Shown: piece after piece, positions 18,179 through 26,122 of the stretch | Numbering within the stretch: the stretch's first letter is position 1 | Layout of the letters: every line of letters begins with the position of its first letter | DNA from: Saccharopolyspora hordei | Lineage (GTDB): Bacteria > Actinomycetota > Actinomycetes > Mycobacteriales > Pseudonocardiaceae | Direction: 5' to 3' | Length of the DNA stretch: 64,000 bases | Assembly (NCBI RefSeq): GCF_013410345.1 | Contig: NZ_JACCFJ010000001.1 | Coordinates: 4,754,501-4,818,500, forward strand | Made by a program: the position numbers and the translations under genes | Notes under the pieces: model-generated | Database searches by the model: none | Seen by the model: the letters and a program-made list of their open reading frames with translations, nothing else | What the model was told of the DNA's origin: nothing

Positions 18179-18670
18179 TCAGCCCTCCGTCCTGTGACCG
18201 GTCTCGGCTCCCGAGACCGCCAGCACCTCGTGCCCGCCGGTGGACCCGTAGCCCCCGGCGCCCCGCTGCGACGCGGGCAGCTCGTCGACCTCCTGGAACA
18301 CCGCGTGCTCAACCTTCTGCACGACGAGCTGGGCGATCCGGTCGCCGCGCCGCAGCGACAACGAGTTCTCCCGATCATGATTGATCAGACACACCTTGAT
18401 CTCACCCCGGTACCCCGAATCGACCGTGCCGGGCGCGTTGACGACGCTCAACCCCGCCTTCGCGGCGAGCCCGGAGCGCGGGTGCACGAAGCCCGCGTAG
18501 CCCTCGGGCAGCGCCAGCGCGATGCCGGTGCCCACCACAGCGCGCTCACCGGGCTCGAGCACCAGGTCGCGGGTGGTCACCAGGTCCGCGCCGGCGTCGC
18601 CGGGCCGGGCGTAGGACGGCAGCGGGACGTCCGGGTCAAGTCGGGTCAGCAGGACCTTCACGTTCGACAC
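18179..18670 (-). CDS. dut: Deoxyuridine 5'-triphosphate nucleotidohydrolase
   Basis: The 163-aa trimeric dUTPase cleaves dUTP to dUMP and PPi, keeping uracil out of DNA and supplying thymidylate synthesis. All five motifs are present: [31 protein letters not shown] with the catalytic Asp, RGDRIAQLV, and the C-terminal arm [10 protein letters not shown]. The start is GTG 18670. A minus-strand -10 (TAGTCT, 18684 to 18679) lies 8 nt before it, so the mRNA is probably leaderless. It is divergent from the DUF3093 gene with only 24 bp between start codons, and is followed by DUF3710 after 4 bp. Confidence 0.96.
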   Translation of the reverse strand: MSNVKVLLTRLDPDVPLPSYARPGDAGADLVTTRDLVLEPGERAVVGTGIALALPEGYAGFVHPRSGLAAKAGLSVVNAPGTVDSGYRGEIKVCLINHDRENSLSLRRGDRIAQLVVQKVEHAVFQEVDELPASQRGAGGYGSTGGHEVLAVSGAETGHRTEG

Positions 18671-18678
18671 GGGCGGCG

Positions 18679-18688
18679 AGACTACCCT
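18679..18688. promoter_or_regulatory. Overlapping divergent -10 elements for dut and DUF3093 (leaderless)
   Basis: Plus-strand TACCCT (18683-18688) ends 6 nt before GTG 18695. Minus-strand TAGTCT (18684-18679) ends 8 nt before GTG 18670. Both fit TAnnnT and standard -10 to +1 spacing, predicting that both mRNAs start at or within 1-2 nt of their start codons. The two hexamers share bases 18683-18684, so the two promoters cannot be occupied at once. Confidence 0.6.
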
Positions 18689-18694
18689 GAAGTC

Positions 18695-19201
18695 GTGTCG
18701 GAAAGCGTGGAAGCGGCCAGCACGACCGGAGGAACGACCGGTCAGGCGAACTCGACGGGGGAGCCGGTCTACCGGGAGCGGCTGTACGCGGCCTGGTGGT
18801 CGTGGCCCCTGCCGCTGATCGCCGCCGTGCTGATGGCCGCACAGGTTCACATGGGCTACCCGGGCGTCCGGGCGTGGCTGCCCTACGTGGTGCTGGTGCC
18901 GCTGGCGATCGCCGTCCCGCTGTGGCTGGGGCGCACCAAGATCGAGGTCACCGGCGGCGAGCTGTGGGTGGGTGACGCGCACCTGCCGCTGCGCTTCATC
19001 GACGAGGTCGAGGTCATCACGCCGCAGGAGCAGCGCCGCGCGCTGGGGCCGGACCTGGACCCGGCCGCGTTCCTGGTGCACCGCGCGTCGATCCGGACCT
19101 CGGTGCGGATCTGGCTGTGCGACGAGAACGACCCGACGCCGTACTGGGTGGTCAGCACCCGGCACCCCGAGGAGCTCATCACGGCGCTGGGCAAGGGCTG
19201 A
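18695..19201 (+). CDS. DUF3093 membrane protein
   Basis: The 168-aa protein starts at GTG 18695. A Ser/Thr/Gly-rich N-terminus of about 25 residues precedes [12 protein letters not shown] and two membrane segments (about 35-55 and 60-78). A soluble domain with [18 protein letters not shown] and a conserved C-terminal [15 protein letters not shown] follows. This is the DUF3093 pattern, the Rv2698 equivalent, conserved beside dut. Function unknown. The soluble region resembles a PH-like fold (inference). A convergent terminator follows at 19216-19242. Confidence 0.88.
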   Translation: MSESVEAASTTGGTTGQANSTGEPVYRERLYAAWWSWPLPLIAAVLMAAQVHMGYPGVRAWLPYVVLVPLAIAVPLWLGRTKIEVTGGELWVGDAHLPLRFIDEVEVITPQEQRRALGPDLDPAAFLVHRASIRTSVRIWLCDENDPTPYWVVSTRHPEELITALGKG

Positions 19202-19215
19202 CCCGGAAAAGACAA

Positions 19216-19242
19216 CTGGGCACACGCCCCGCGTGTGCCCAG
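19216..19242. terminator. Bidirectional terminator between DUF3093 and DUF4193 genes
   Basis: CTGGGCACACGC (19216-19227) pairs perfectly with GCGTGTGCCCAG (19231-19242) around CCC. An A-rich stretch (GGAAAAGACAA) on the left gives a T-rich tail to the minus-strand transcript. Confidence 0.8.
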
Positions 19243-19279
19243 CCACTCCCCGGTCTCGTCGACGCCTGCTCGCCCGTCC

Positions 19280-19579
19280 TCAGGCAGCGCAGTCACGGCA
19301 GATCAGCTGACCGTTCTTGTCTTCGGCCAGCCGGCTGCGGTGGTGGACGAGGAAGCAGCTCGCGCACGTGAACTCGTCTGCCTGCTTCGGGAGGACCTTG
19401 ACGGTCATCTCCTCGCCGGAGAGGTCCGCGCCCGGGAGTTCGAAGTTCTCCGCGATCGCCCCTTCGTCCTCGTCGACGACGCCCGATTGCGCATCGTTGC
19501 GTCGCGCCTTCAGCTCCTCCAGCGAGTCCTCAGCCAGGTCGTCGGACTCGCGGCGCGGAGCGTCGTAGTCGGTCGCCAT
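19280..19579 (-). CDS. DUF4193 small zinc-ribbon protein
   Basis: The 99-aa acidic protein has a charged N-terminal half (LAEDSLEELKARRNDAQ) and a C-terminal CASCFLVHHRSRL...CRDC arrangement, a four-Cys zinc-ribbon candidate. Length and order match DUF4193 (Rv2699c equivalent), nearly universal in actinobacteria next to cei. No function is established. Zinc-ribbon proteins of this size often contact RNA polymerase or ribosomes (inference). Its start at 19579 is ATG. The promoter must lie in the 476-bp region shared divergently with cei. Confidence 0.9.
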   Translation of the reverse strand: MATDYDAPRRESDDLAEDSLEELKARRNDAQSGVVDEDEGAIAENFELPGADLSGEEMTVKVLPKQADEFTCASCFLVHHRSRLAEDKNGQLICRDCAA

Positions 19580-20055
19580 CGTTCTTCACCCCTGCGTTTG
19601 TGGAGACTGCAATGGTGTGCCGCTGGTAAACGTTCCAGGACCAGGATTTGTGCCCGGCGGCGCAGTGATCGTGGTCTCGCCCTGCAACGTGTCCAGTACC
19701 CCCGTTATGAGCGACTTGCCTCATCCGGCACTCCGTGAGGCGCGGAGAGGGTAGCTCATAGCGGTCGCGCACATGCACCAGGTCACCCATAGGTGTGGTG
19801 TTCACTGCATCCACGCTTCTTCCGCGGTCGTTCCCGGGCGCGTTCCGCGGCCGGTGCCCTCGGGTGCCCACTGCGCGGTCCCGCGATGCCGTGCGCTGGC
19901 GGTTCGAGCGCTCCTCATCGATCCAGCCGCGATCCGGCCTCGACCTCGACACAACAGCGGTGTCCGGCGCCGCACGACGCGGGTTCTGCGCATAGTCTTG
20001 ATCGCAGCGCACAGGTAGGGAGACGCGCGCGGGCGAGGATCGAGGAGGGGCGGAC
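19580..20055. other. Divergent intergenic region between DUF4193 and cei
   Basis: No convincing gene in 476 bp. For cei, TAGTCT at 19993-19998 is a possible -10 without a clear -35, and GAGGAGGGG at 20042-20050 is the ribosome site. I could not place a promoter for the minus-strand DUF4193 gene. AT content is locally higher around 19600-19660 than in genes, as expected of a regulatory zone. Confidence 0.4.
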
Positions 20056-20754
20056 GTGGCAGCCGTTGGGACACGAGGGGGGCGTCGAGCCGGGTACCGG
20101 CGCCGTCGACCGCTGCCCGCTCTGCTGGTGCTGGCCTGCCTCGTGTTCCTGGCCGGCCTGCTGTGGACCCGGGTCTTCGACTCCGTGCAGGACATCGAGG
20201 CCGCCACCACCTGCAACCCGCCGTCCCCGCCCACCGCGCCACCGGAGGAGGACGCGCCCGAGCAGGTGGCGTTGGGCACGATGCTGCCGCGCGACGCGCT
20301 GGACTCGACCAACCCGATCCCGCCGCAGGACGTGCAGGTGCGGGTGCTCAACGGCAACGGGGAGAGCCGGCAGGCCTCGCTGGTCAGCGACGAGCTGGCC
20401 ACCCTCGGCTTCGCCAAGGGCGGCGCGGACAACGACCCGGTCTACGTCAACTACGACCTGAAGTGCCACGGCCAGATCCGCTTCGGCGGCGCCGGGGTGA
20501 GCGCGGCCCGCACGCTGAGCCTCATCGCGCCGTGCGCGCAGCTGGTCCGCGACGAGCGGCCGGACGCCTCGGTCGACCTGGTCCTGGGCAGCAAGTTCGA
20601 CGACATCAAGACCACCGCGGAGGCCAAGCAGGTCCTCCAGCAGCTGGAGAGCTGGGTGCCGCAGCGCGACCAGCAGGGCGGCGCGAACCAGGAGGTCACG
20701 CCCCCGAAGATCAGCAAGGACCTGCTGACCAAGGCCCGCGAGGTGCACTGCTGA
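20056..20754 (+). CDS. cei: Envelope integrity protein Cei (LytR_C domain)
   Basis: The 232-aa protein is anchored by one N-terminal membrane helix (about residues 21-41, after an Arg-rich cytosolic stretch). A Pro-rich extracytoplasmic linker leads to a LytR C-terminal-type domain beginning VQVRVLNGNGESRQA. Cysteines at positions about 54, 136, 156 and the C-terminal residue could form disulfides outside the cell. The mycobacterial homologue Rv2700 (Cei) is needed for cell-envelope integrity. Start GTG 20056 is preceded by GAGGAGGGG. It converges with suhB, separated by a strong hairpin. Confidence 0.88.
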   Translation: MAAVGTRGGRRAGYRRRRPLPALLVLACLVFLAGLLWTRVFDSVQDIEAATTCNPPSPPTAPPEEDAPEQVALGTMLPRDALDSTNPIPPQDVQVRVLNGNGESRQASLVSDELATLGFAKGGADNDPVYVNYDLKCHGQIRFGGAGVSAARTLSLIAPCAQLVRDERPDASVDLVLGSKFDDIKTTAEAKQVLQQLESWVPQRDQQGGANQEVTPPKISKDLLTKAREVHC

Positions 20755-20755
20755 A

Positions 20756-20797
20756 CGCGTCGCGTGCGCGGGCCCGCGGGTCCGCGCACGCGACGCG
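20756..20797. terminator. Bidirectional terminator between cei and suhB
   Basis: Perfect 16-bp stem: CGCGTCGCGTGCGCGG (20756-20771) with CCGCGCACGCGACGCG (20782-20797), 10-base loop. It starts directly after the cei stop and ends 8 bp before the suhB stop. Confidence 0.8.
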
Positions 20798-20805
20798 ACG
20801 GCGAC

Positions 20806-21627
20806 TCAGACCCGGCCCGCGTCGGCCTCGCGCAGGGCTCCGGTGAGCTGCTCGGCGATGCCCGGCGCGGCGCAGACGAGCATCTCGTCGCCCAGGCCGT
20901 CGGTGCTGCCGCGTTCCGGCAGGCGCAGGTGGGCGCCCGCCTCCTCGGCGACCAGCGCCCCGGCCGCCCAGTCCCAGCGGTTCAGGCCCACCTCGTACAT
21001 GCCGTCCAGCCAGCCCGCGGCGACCGCGCACAGGTCCAGCGAGGCCACCCCGGCGCGGCGGATGTCGCGCACCTGCCCCAGCATCCGGCCCACCACCGTC
21101 GCCTGCGCCCGGCGGCGCTCGACGTCGTAGGCGAAGCCGGTCGCCACCAGCGACAGGTCCAGCCGGTCGGCGGCCGAGGCGCGCAGCGGACGGCCGTCCA
21201 GGTGGGCGCCGTGGCCGCGCGCCGCGCTCCAGACCCGCCCGGACACCGGCTCGACCACCGCACCCGCCACCGAGCGCCCGTCGAGCTGCGCGGCCAGCGA
21301 CACGGAGTACCAGGGGAACCCGTAGAGGTAGTTGACCGTGCCGTCGATCGGGTCGACGACCCAGCGCAACCCCTCGAGGGCGGTCTCGCCGCCCTCCTCC
21401 TCGCCGAGGACCGATTCACCGGGCCGCAGCTCGGCCAGCCGCTCGCGGACCAGCCGTTCCACGGCGCGATCACCGGCCGTCACGACGTCGGTTTCGGTAC
21501 TCTTCGTGTCGACACCTCCAGTGACAGCATCATCACGCACGGTGCGGGCCAGAGTGGCGGCCTCGCGCGCGATCTGCACCGCGACCTCGCGCAACGCCTT
21601 CGCATCTACATCAGTTGCCAATCCCAC
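20806..21627 (-). CDS. suhB: Inositol-1-monophosphatase family protein SuhB
   Basis: The 273-aa Mg2+-dependent phosphatase hydrolyses inositol-1-phosphate, giving inositol for mycothiol and phosphatidylinositol. Metal-binding motifs are EEEGGE, DPIDGTVNY and WDWAAGALVAEEAGA. The FPWYSVSLA strand follows motif A as in IMPase. Start GTG 21627 (VGLATDVDAK) was chosen; a GTG at 21633 is two codons upstream and cannot be excluded. The long upstream frame extension overlaps ppgK and is not coding. It is divergent from ppgK, 70 bp apart, as in M. tuberculosis (Rv2701c/Rv2702). Confidence 0.93.
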   Translation of the reverse strand: MGLATDVDAKALREVAVQIAREAATLARTVRDDAVTGGVDTKSTETDVVTAGDRAVERLVRERLAELRPGESVLGEEEGGETALEGLRWVVDPIDGTVNYLYGFPWYSVSLAAQLDGRSVAGAVVEPVSGRVWSAARGHGAHLDGRPLRASAADRLDLSLVATGFAYDVERRRAQATVVGRMLGQVRDIRRAGVASLDLCAVAAGWLDGMYEVGLNRWDWAAGALVAEEAGAHLRLPERGSTDGLGDEMLVCAAPGIAEQLTGALREADAGRV

Positions 21628-21697
21628 GCCCACATCGCAACACAACCCGGTTAAGGTCTGCACACCTCGGTCTGAATCGAAATAGGAAGGATCAGCC

Positions 21698-22456
21698 ATG
21701 GGGACTGCCCGCGGTTTCGGCGTGGACATCGGCGGGTCCGGCATCAAGGGATGTCCGGTCGACATCGAACGCGGCGTGCTGGCCGAGGAGCGGATGCGGA
21801 TCCCGACCCCGCAACCCTCGACCCCGTCCGCGGTGGCCGATGCCGTGGCAGAGATCGTCGAGAAGTTCTCCTGGACCGGCCCGGTCGGCGTCACGCTCCC
21901 CTGCGTCATCAAGGACGGCACCGCGATGACCGCGGCGAACATCGACAAGGGCTGGATCGGCACCGACGCGCAGGCGCTGTTCGCCGAGCGGCTCGGCCGC
22001 CCCCGCGAGGAGGTCGTGGTGCTCAACGACGCCGACGCCGCGGGCATCGCCGAGATGCGCTCCGGCGCGGGGGCCGGGCACCGCGGGCTCGTCGTGGTGC
22101 TCACCTTCGGGACCGGCATCGGCAGCGCGATGTTCATCGACGGCCAGCTGGTGCCCAACACGGAGTTCGGCCACATCGAGGTCGACGGGCACGACGCCGA
22201 GACGCAGGCGGCCGCATCGGTCAAGGACAACCTGGACCTGAGCTACCCGGAGTGGGCCCCGCGGGTCTCCCGGTACATCCAGGCGCTGGAGCAGTTCCTG
22301 TGGCCGGACCTGATCATCGCCGGCGGCGGGGTCAGCAAGAAGGGCCACAAGTGGATCCCGCTGCTGGAGACCCGGACCCCGGTCGTCGCGGCCTCGCTGC
22401 GCAACGACGCGGGCATCGTCGGAGCTGCCACCGCCGCGACCAGCGGGAACGCCTGA
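21698..22456 (+). CDS. ppgK: Polyphosphate glucokinase
   Basis: The 252-aa ROK-type kinase phosphorylates glucose using polyphosphate or ATP. The phosphate-binding loop DIGGSGIKG, catalytic NDADAAG with the base Asp, and second phosphate motif TFGTGIGSA are all present, as is EFGHIEV. Length equals other actinobacterial PPGKs. Start ATG 21698 has AGGAAGG upstream (about 21685-21691). TAAGGT at 21652-21657 is a possible -10. No terminator separates it from sigA, so read-through into the sigA leader is possible. Confidence 0.95.
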   Translation: MGTARGFGVDIGGSGIKGCPVDIERGVLAEERMRIPTPQPSTPSAVADAVAEIVEKFSWTGPVGVTLPCVIKDGTAMTAANIDKGWIGTDAQALFAERLGRPREEVVVLNDADAAGIAEMRSGAGAGHRGLVVVLTFGTGIGSAMFIDGQLVPNTEFGHIEVDGHDAETQAAASVKDNLDLSYPEWAPRVSRYIQALEQFLWPDLIIAGGGVSKKGHKWIPLLETRTPVVAASLRNDAGIVGAATAATSGNA

Positions 22457-22530
22457 CCGAGCGATCGCCTAGCACACGAAGGTGCGGGCAGGGTCCACCT
22501 TGCAGCGGAACCGCACCCCCGCATCGCAGT

Positions 22531-22536
22531 TACAAT
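22531..22536 (+). promoter_or_regulatory. Candidate -10 element of the sigA promoter
   Basis: TACAAT is a near-consensus -10. No good -35 lies 17 bp upstream (GAACCG at 22508-22513); TTGCAG at 22500-22505 is too far (25-bp spacer). It predicts a transcript start near 22543 and a leader of about 165 nt before sigA, beginning within the left arm of the inverted repeat. Confidence 0.5.
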
Positions 22537-22640
22537 GGAACGCGGCCCACTTGGTTCGAGGCCCTCCGGCTAGCAGAAAAACACGATTCCACCTGGTGTT
22601 TTCTGCTTGCCGAAGGAACTGGAACCCGGTGGGTTGTTCC
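22537..22640. repeat. Large imperfect inverted repeat in the sigA leader
   Basis: The arms are 22537-22584 and 22596-22640 (loop 22585-22595). Aligned against each other the arms agree at about 36 of 45 positions. The inner 12 bp, AGCAGAAAA(A)CAC with GTGTTTTCTGCT, has only one bulged A. The stretch is AT-richer than its surroundings. As RNA it would fold into one long hairpin of about 100 nt between the likely sigA promoter and start codon. Its origin (cis-regulatory RNA, RNase III substrate, or a remnant of a small palindromic element) cannot be decided here. Confidence 0.7.
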
Positions 22641-22708
22641 CCGACCTTTGGCGGCCGAGGTTTCGCGCCCTCCGGCCAGCCCTGATCGACCGTCGCGAAA
22701 GGGCGTAC

Positions 22709-24097
<1,389 letters not shown>

Positions 24098-24110
24098 CGC
24101 GACAGACCCC

Positions 24111-24150
24111 GCGGGAGGGCCGTCGACCAGCCGGTCGGCGGCCCTCCCGC
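24111..24150 (+). terminator. Terminator after sigA
   Basis: GCGGGAGGGCCG (24111-24122) pairs with CGGCCCTCCCGC (24139-24150). The enclosed 16 bases include CGACC/GGTCG, which can extend the stem. It lies 13 bp past the sigA stop. Confidence 0.8.
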
Positions 24151-24420
24151 TGTGTCCAGCACCCATTGCACGGGAGAAGCCGTCCACATCGTGGGATCCG
24201 GTGTTCGCCTCCAGCGGAACGACCGTCTCGCCCGCCCTGCCCTTCCTGTGATCCGGAGCACCGGTTCGTCCGGTTCTCGATCATGCCGGCACCTCCGCGC
24301 CGATCTGCGTGGTCGCCACAACTCCGTTCGTGACAAGGGTTTTCGCGAACCTGATCACGGTCCGCGAGCACCGCTGCTGCAACCGGGTACTTCATGGTGA
24401 CGACGGTCGCCGCGCGGCGC
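24151..24420. other. Intergenic stretch between sigA terminator and DUF7455 promoter
   Basis: No credible gene, RNA or repeat recognised in either strand. Several short open frames exist but all have poor third-position GC bias and no ribosome site. It may hold activator sites for the ECF-type promoter at 24421. Confidence 0.35.
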
Positions 24421-24449
24421 GGGAACACTGACTACGGCCCATGCGTCTG
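24421..24449 (+). promoter_or_regulatory. ECF-type promoter candidate for the DUF7455 gene
   Basis: GGGAAC (24421-24426), 17 bp, CGTCTG (24444-24449). It resembles the GGAAC...CGTT consensus of stress ECF sigma factors (SigE/SigH class) and has the same spacing as the sigB promoter candidate at 35388. Transcription would start near 24456, about 100 nt before the ATG. Confidence 0.45.
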
Positions 24450-24557
24450 GAAGAGTGGGACTCAACGAGCACCGACCCCGCAGCCAGCGGGACACCGGTG
24501 GTCGTAGCCGGATCGAGGGCGTCGGAACTTCCGACGCCGGGACGGAGGGAGATCACG

Positions 24558-24743
24558 ATGCCGGGAACGCTCACCCGCCCCGAGCTGACCGCCGCCGACC
24601 GCTGCGACCGCTGCGGGGCCGCTGCCAAGCTTCGCGCCGTGCTGCCGTCCGGTGGCGAGCTCCTGTTCTGCGGTCACCACGCCCGGGCCTACGAGGCCGG
24701 GCTGCGTGAGGTGGAGGCGGACCTCCAGCAGGACGAGCAGTAA
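24558..24743 (+). CDS. DUF7455 small Cys/His protein
   Basis: The 61-aa protein (MPGTLTRPELTAADRCD...) has ATG 24558 with GGAGGGA at 24543-24549. CDRCGAAAKLRAVL and FCGHHARAYEAGL form a C-x2-C ... C-x2-H zinc-knuckle-like arrangement. The C-terminus is acidic (EVEADLQQDEQ). It matches the DUF7455 family found near the principal sigma factor in actinobacteria. An in-frame upstream start at 24441 would add a low-quality leader. Function unknown. A bidirectional terminator follows. Confidence 0.85.
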   Translation: MPGTLTRPELTAADRCDRCGAAAKLRAVLPSGGELLFCGHHARAYEAGLREVEADLQQDEQ

Positions 24744-24756
24744 GCGCCCGAACGAG

Positions 24757-24793
24757 GACGGTGCCCCCGCAGGCCGCCTGCGGGGGCACCGTC
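24757..24793. terminator. Bidirectional terminator
   Basis: Perfect 17-bp stem: GACGGTGCCCCCGCAGG (24757-24773) with its complement at 24777-24793, 3-base loop. It separates the convergent DUF7455 gene and the PLP-enzyme gene ending at 24808. Confidence 0.85.
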
Positions 24794-24807
24794 GTCTCTG
24801 GGCCGCG

Positions 24808-26019
24808 TCAGGAGCTGAGGTCGGCGAGCACCTCCAGGAGGCGGCGGACGTCGGCCTCGCTGGTGTAGTGCGACAGGCTCGCGCGCACGCCGCCCTCCGG
24901 GCCGAGGCCGAGGGCGTGCACCGCCTCCCAGGCGTAGGAGTGGCCGTGCGAGACGTTGAGGCCCCGCTCAGCCAGCTGTGCGGCCACCTCCGCGGGTTCC
25001 CTGCCGGGGAGCCCGAAGAAGGCCGTGGGCGTGCACGGGCCCTGCGGGGCGCCGTAGCGCACCACCCCGTCCAGCGCGGCGATGCCGTCGAACAGCGTGG
25101 TGGCCAGGGCGTGCTCGTGCGCCAGCACAGCCCGCCGGGAGACCGCCAGGCGGTCGCGCCGGCTGCCGTCGGCGTCCGAGTCCAGACCGGCCAGGTGCTC
25201 CACCGCGGCGACGACCCCCGCCAAGGAGGCGAACGGGTTGGTGCCCAGCTCGAACCGGTCCGGCGAGGTGTCCGGGGACGGCTTGAGCTTGTCGGGGTGC
25301 AGGTTCTCCAGCGACCACGGGTCCGCGGCCACCACCGCGGCCAGGTGCGGCCCCGCCCACTTGTAGGCGCTGGTCGCGTAGAAGTCCGCGCCCAGCTCGG
25401 TCAGCTGCACGTGCGCGTGCGGGCAGTGCTGCACGCCGTCGACGTACGACAGCGCGCCCACCTCCCGCGCCCGCGCGGTGATGGTCCGCACGTCCGGGAT
25501 GGTGCCCAGCAGGTTCGACGCCGCGGTGACCGCGACGAGCTTGGTGCGCTCGCCGATGAGGTCGGTGACCCGCTCGGCGGGCAGCTCACCGGTGGTCGGG
25601 TCGAGCTCGGCCACGCGCACGGCGGCGCCCGCGCGCTGCGCGTGCTGCACCCAGGGCCGCACGTTGGCGTCGTGGTCCAGCTGGGTCACCACGACCTCGT
25701 CGCCGGGCCGCCAGCCGTCGGCGAGCACCGCGGCGAACCGGTAGGTCAGGGCGGTCATGCTCGGTCCGAAGACCACGCACGCGGGGTCGGGCGCCCCGAC
25801 CAGGTCAGCCACCGCCGCCCGCGCCTCGGCGACGATCCCACTCGCCCGGCGGCTGGACTCGTACGGTCCACCCACGTTGGACACCCCGACCCGGTAGGCG
25901 TCGGTGACGGCGTCGATCACCGGCTGCGGCACCTGCGTGCCCGCCGCCCCGTCCAACCACGCCCTGCCGTCGGCCAGCGCCGGGTACTGCGCCCGCACCT
26001 TCTCCACGTCGAAAGCCAT
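24808..26019 (-). CDS. Cysteine desulfurase-like PLP-dependent enzyme
   Basis: The 403-aa class V aminotransferase-fold enzyme has the cofactor Lys in TSAYKWAGPH, a Schiff-base context, with the preceding SYVDGVQHCPHAHV supplying the Asp and His that contact PLP. TQLDHDANVRPW is characteristic of the SufS-like 'cysteine desulfurase-like' subfamily rather than of housekeeping SufS. No SufU/SufE partner is adjacent, so true desulfurase activity is uncertain; kynureninase-like or cysteine-lyase chemistry remains possible. It starts at ATG 26019, 104 bp from the helicase stop on the same strand. Confidence 0.85.
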   Translation of the reverse strand: MAFDVEKVRAQYPALADGRAWLDGAAGTQVPQPVIDAVTDAYRVGVSNVGGPYESSRRASGIVAEARAAVADLVGAPDPACVVFGPSMTALTYRFAAVLADGWRPGDEVVVTQLDHDANVRPWVQHAQRAGAAVRVAELDPTTGELPAERVTDLIGERTKLVAVTAASNLLGTIPDVRTITARAREVGALSYVDGVQHCPHAHVQLTELGADFYATSAYKWAGPHLAAVVAADPWSLENLHPDKLKPSPDTSPDRFELGTNPFASLAGVVAAVEHLAGLDSDADGSRRDRLAVSRRAVLAHEHALATTLFDGIAALDGVVRYGAPQGPCTPTAFFGLPGREPAEVAAQLAERGLNVSHGHSYAWEAVHALGLGPEGGVRASLSHYTSEADVRRLLEVLADLSS

Positions 26020-26122
26020 GCACCGACCCTAGGAGACCGGACGAGCGGAACAGAACCGATCTTCGGTGCGCCGTCGGAGGCGTACACCGAAACGGGCGAT
26101 CTTCACCCGAACCGGCGAACGG

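Noticed and set aside
20806..22230. 474-aa version of SuhB reaching into ppgK
   Set aside because: The first 200 residues are antisense to ppgK and low in complexity. The IMPase fold is complete from 21627.
22607..22708. Upstream ATG start for SigA at 22607
   Set aside because: It lies within the right arm of the leader inverted repeat, lacks a ribosome site and gives residues not seen in SigA N-termini. GTG 22709 has AAAGGG.
24098..24557. Hidden gene or RNA between sigA and the DUF7455 gene
   Set aside because: Open frames there lack third-position GC bias and ribosome sites. Only a terminator and an ECF-type promoter could be supported.
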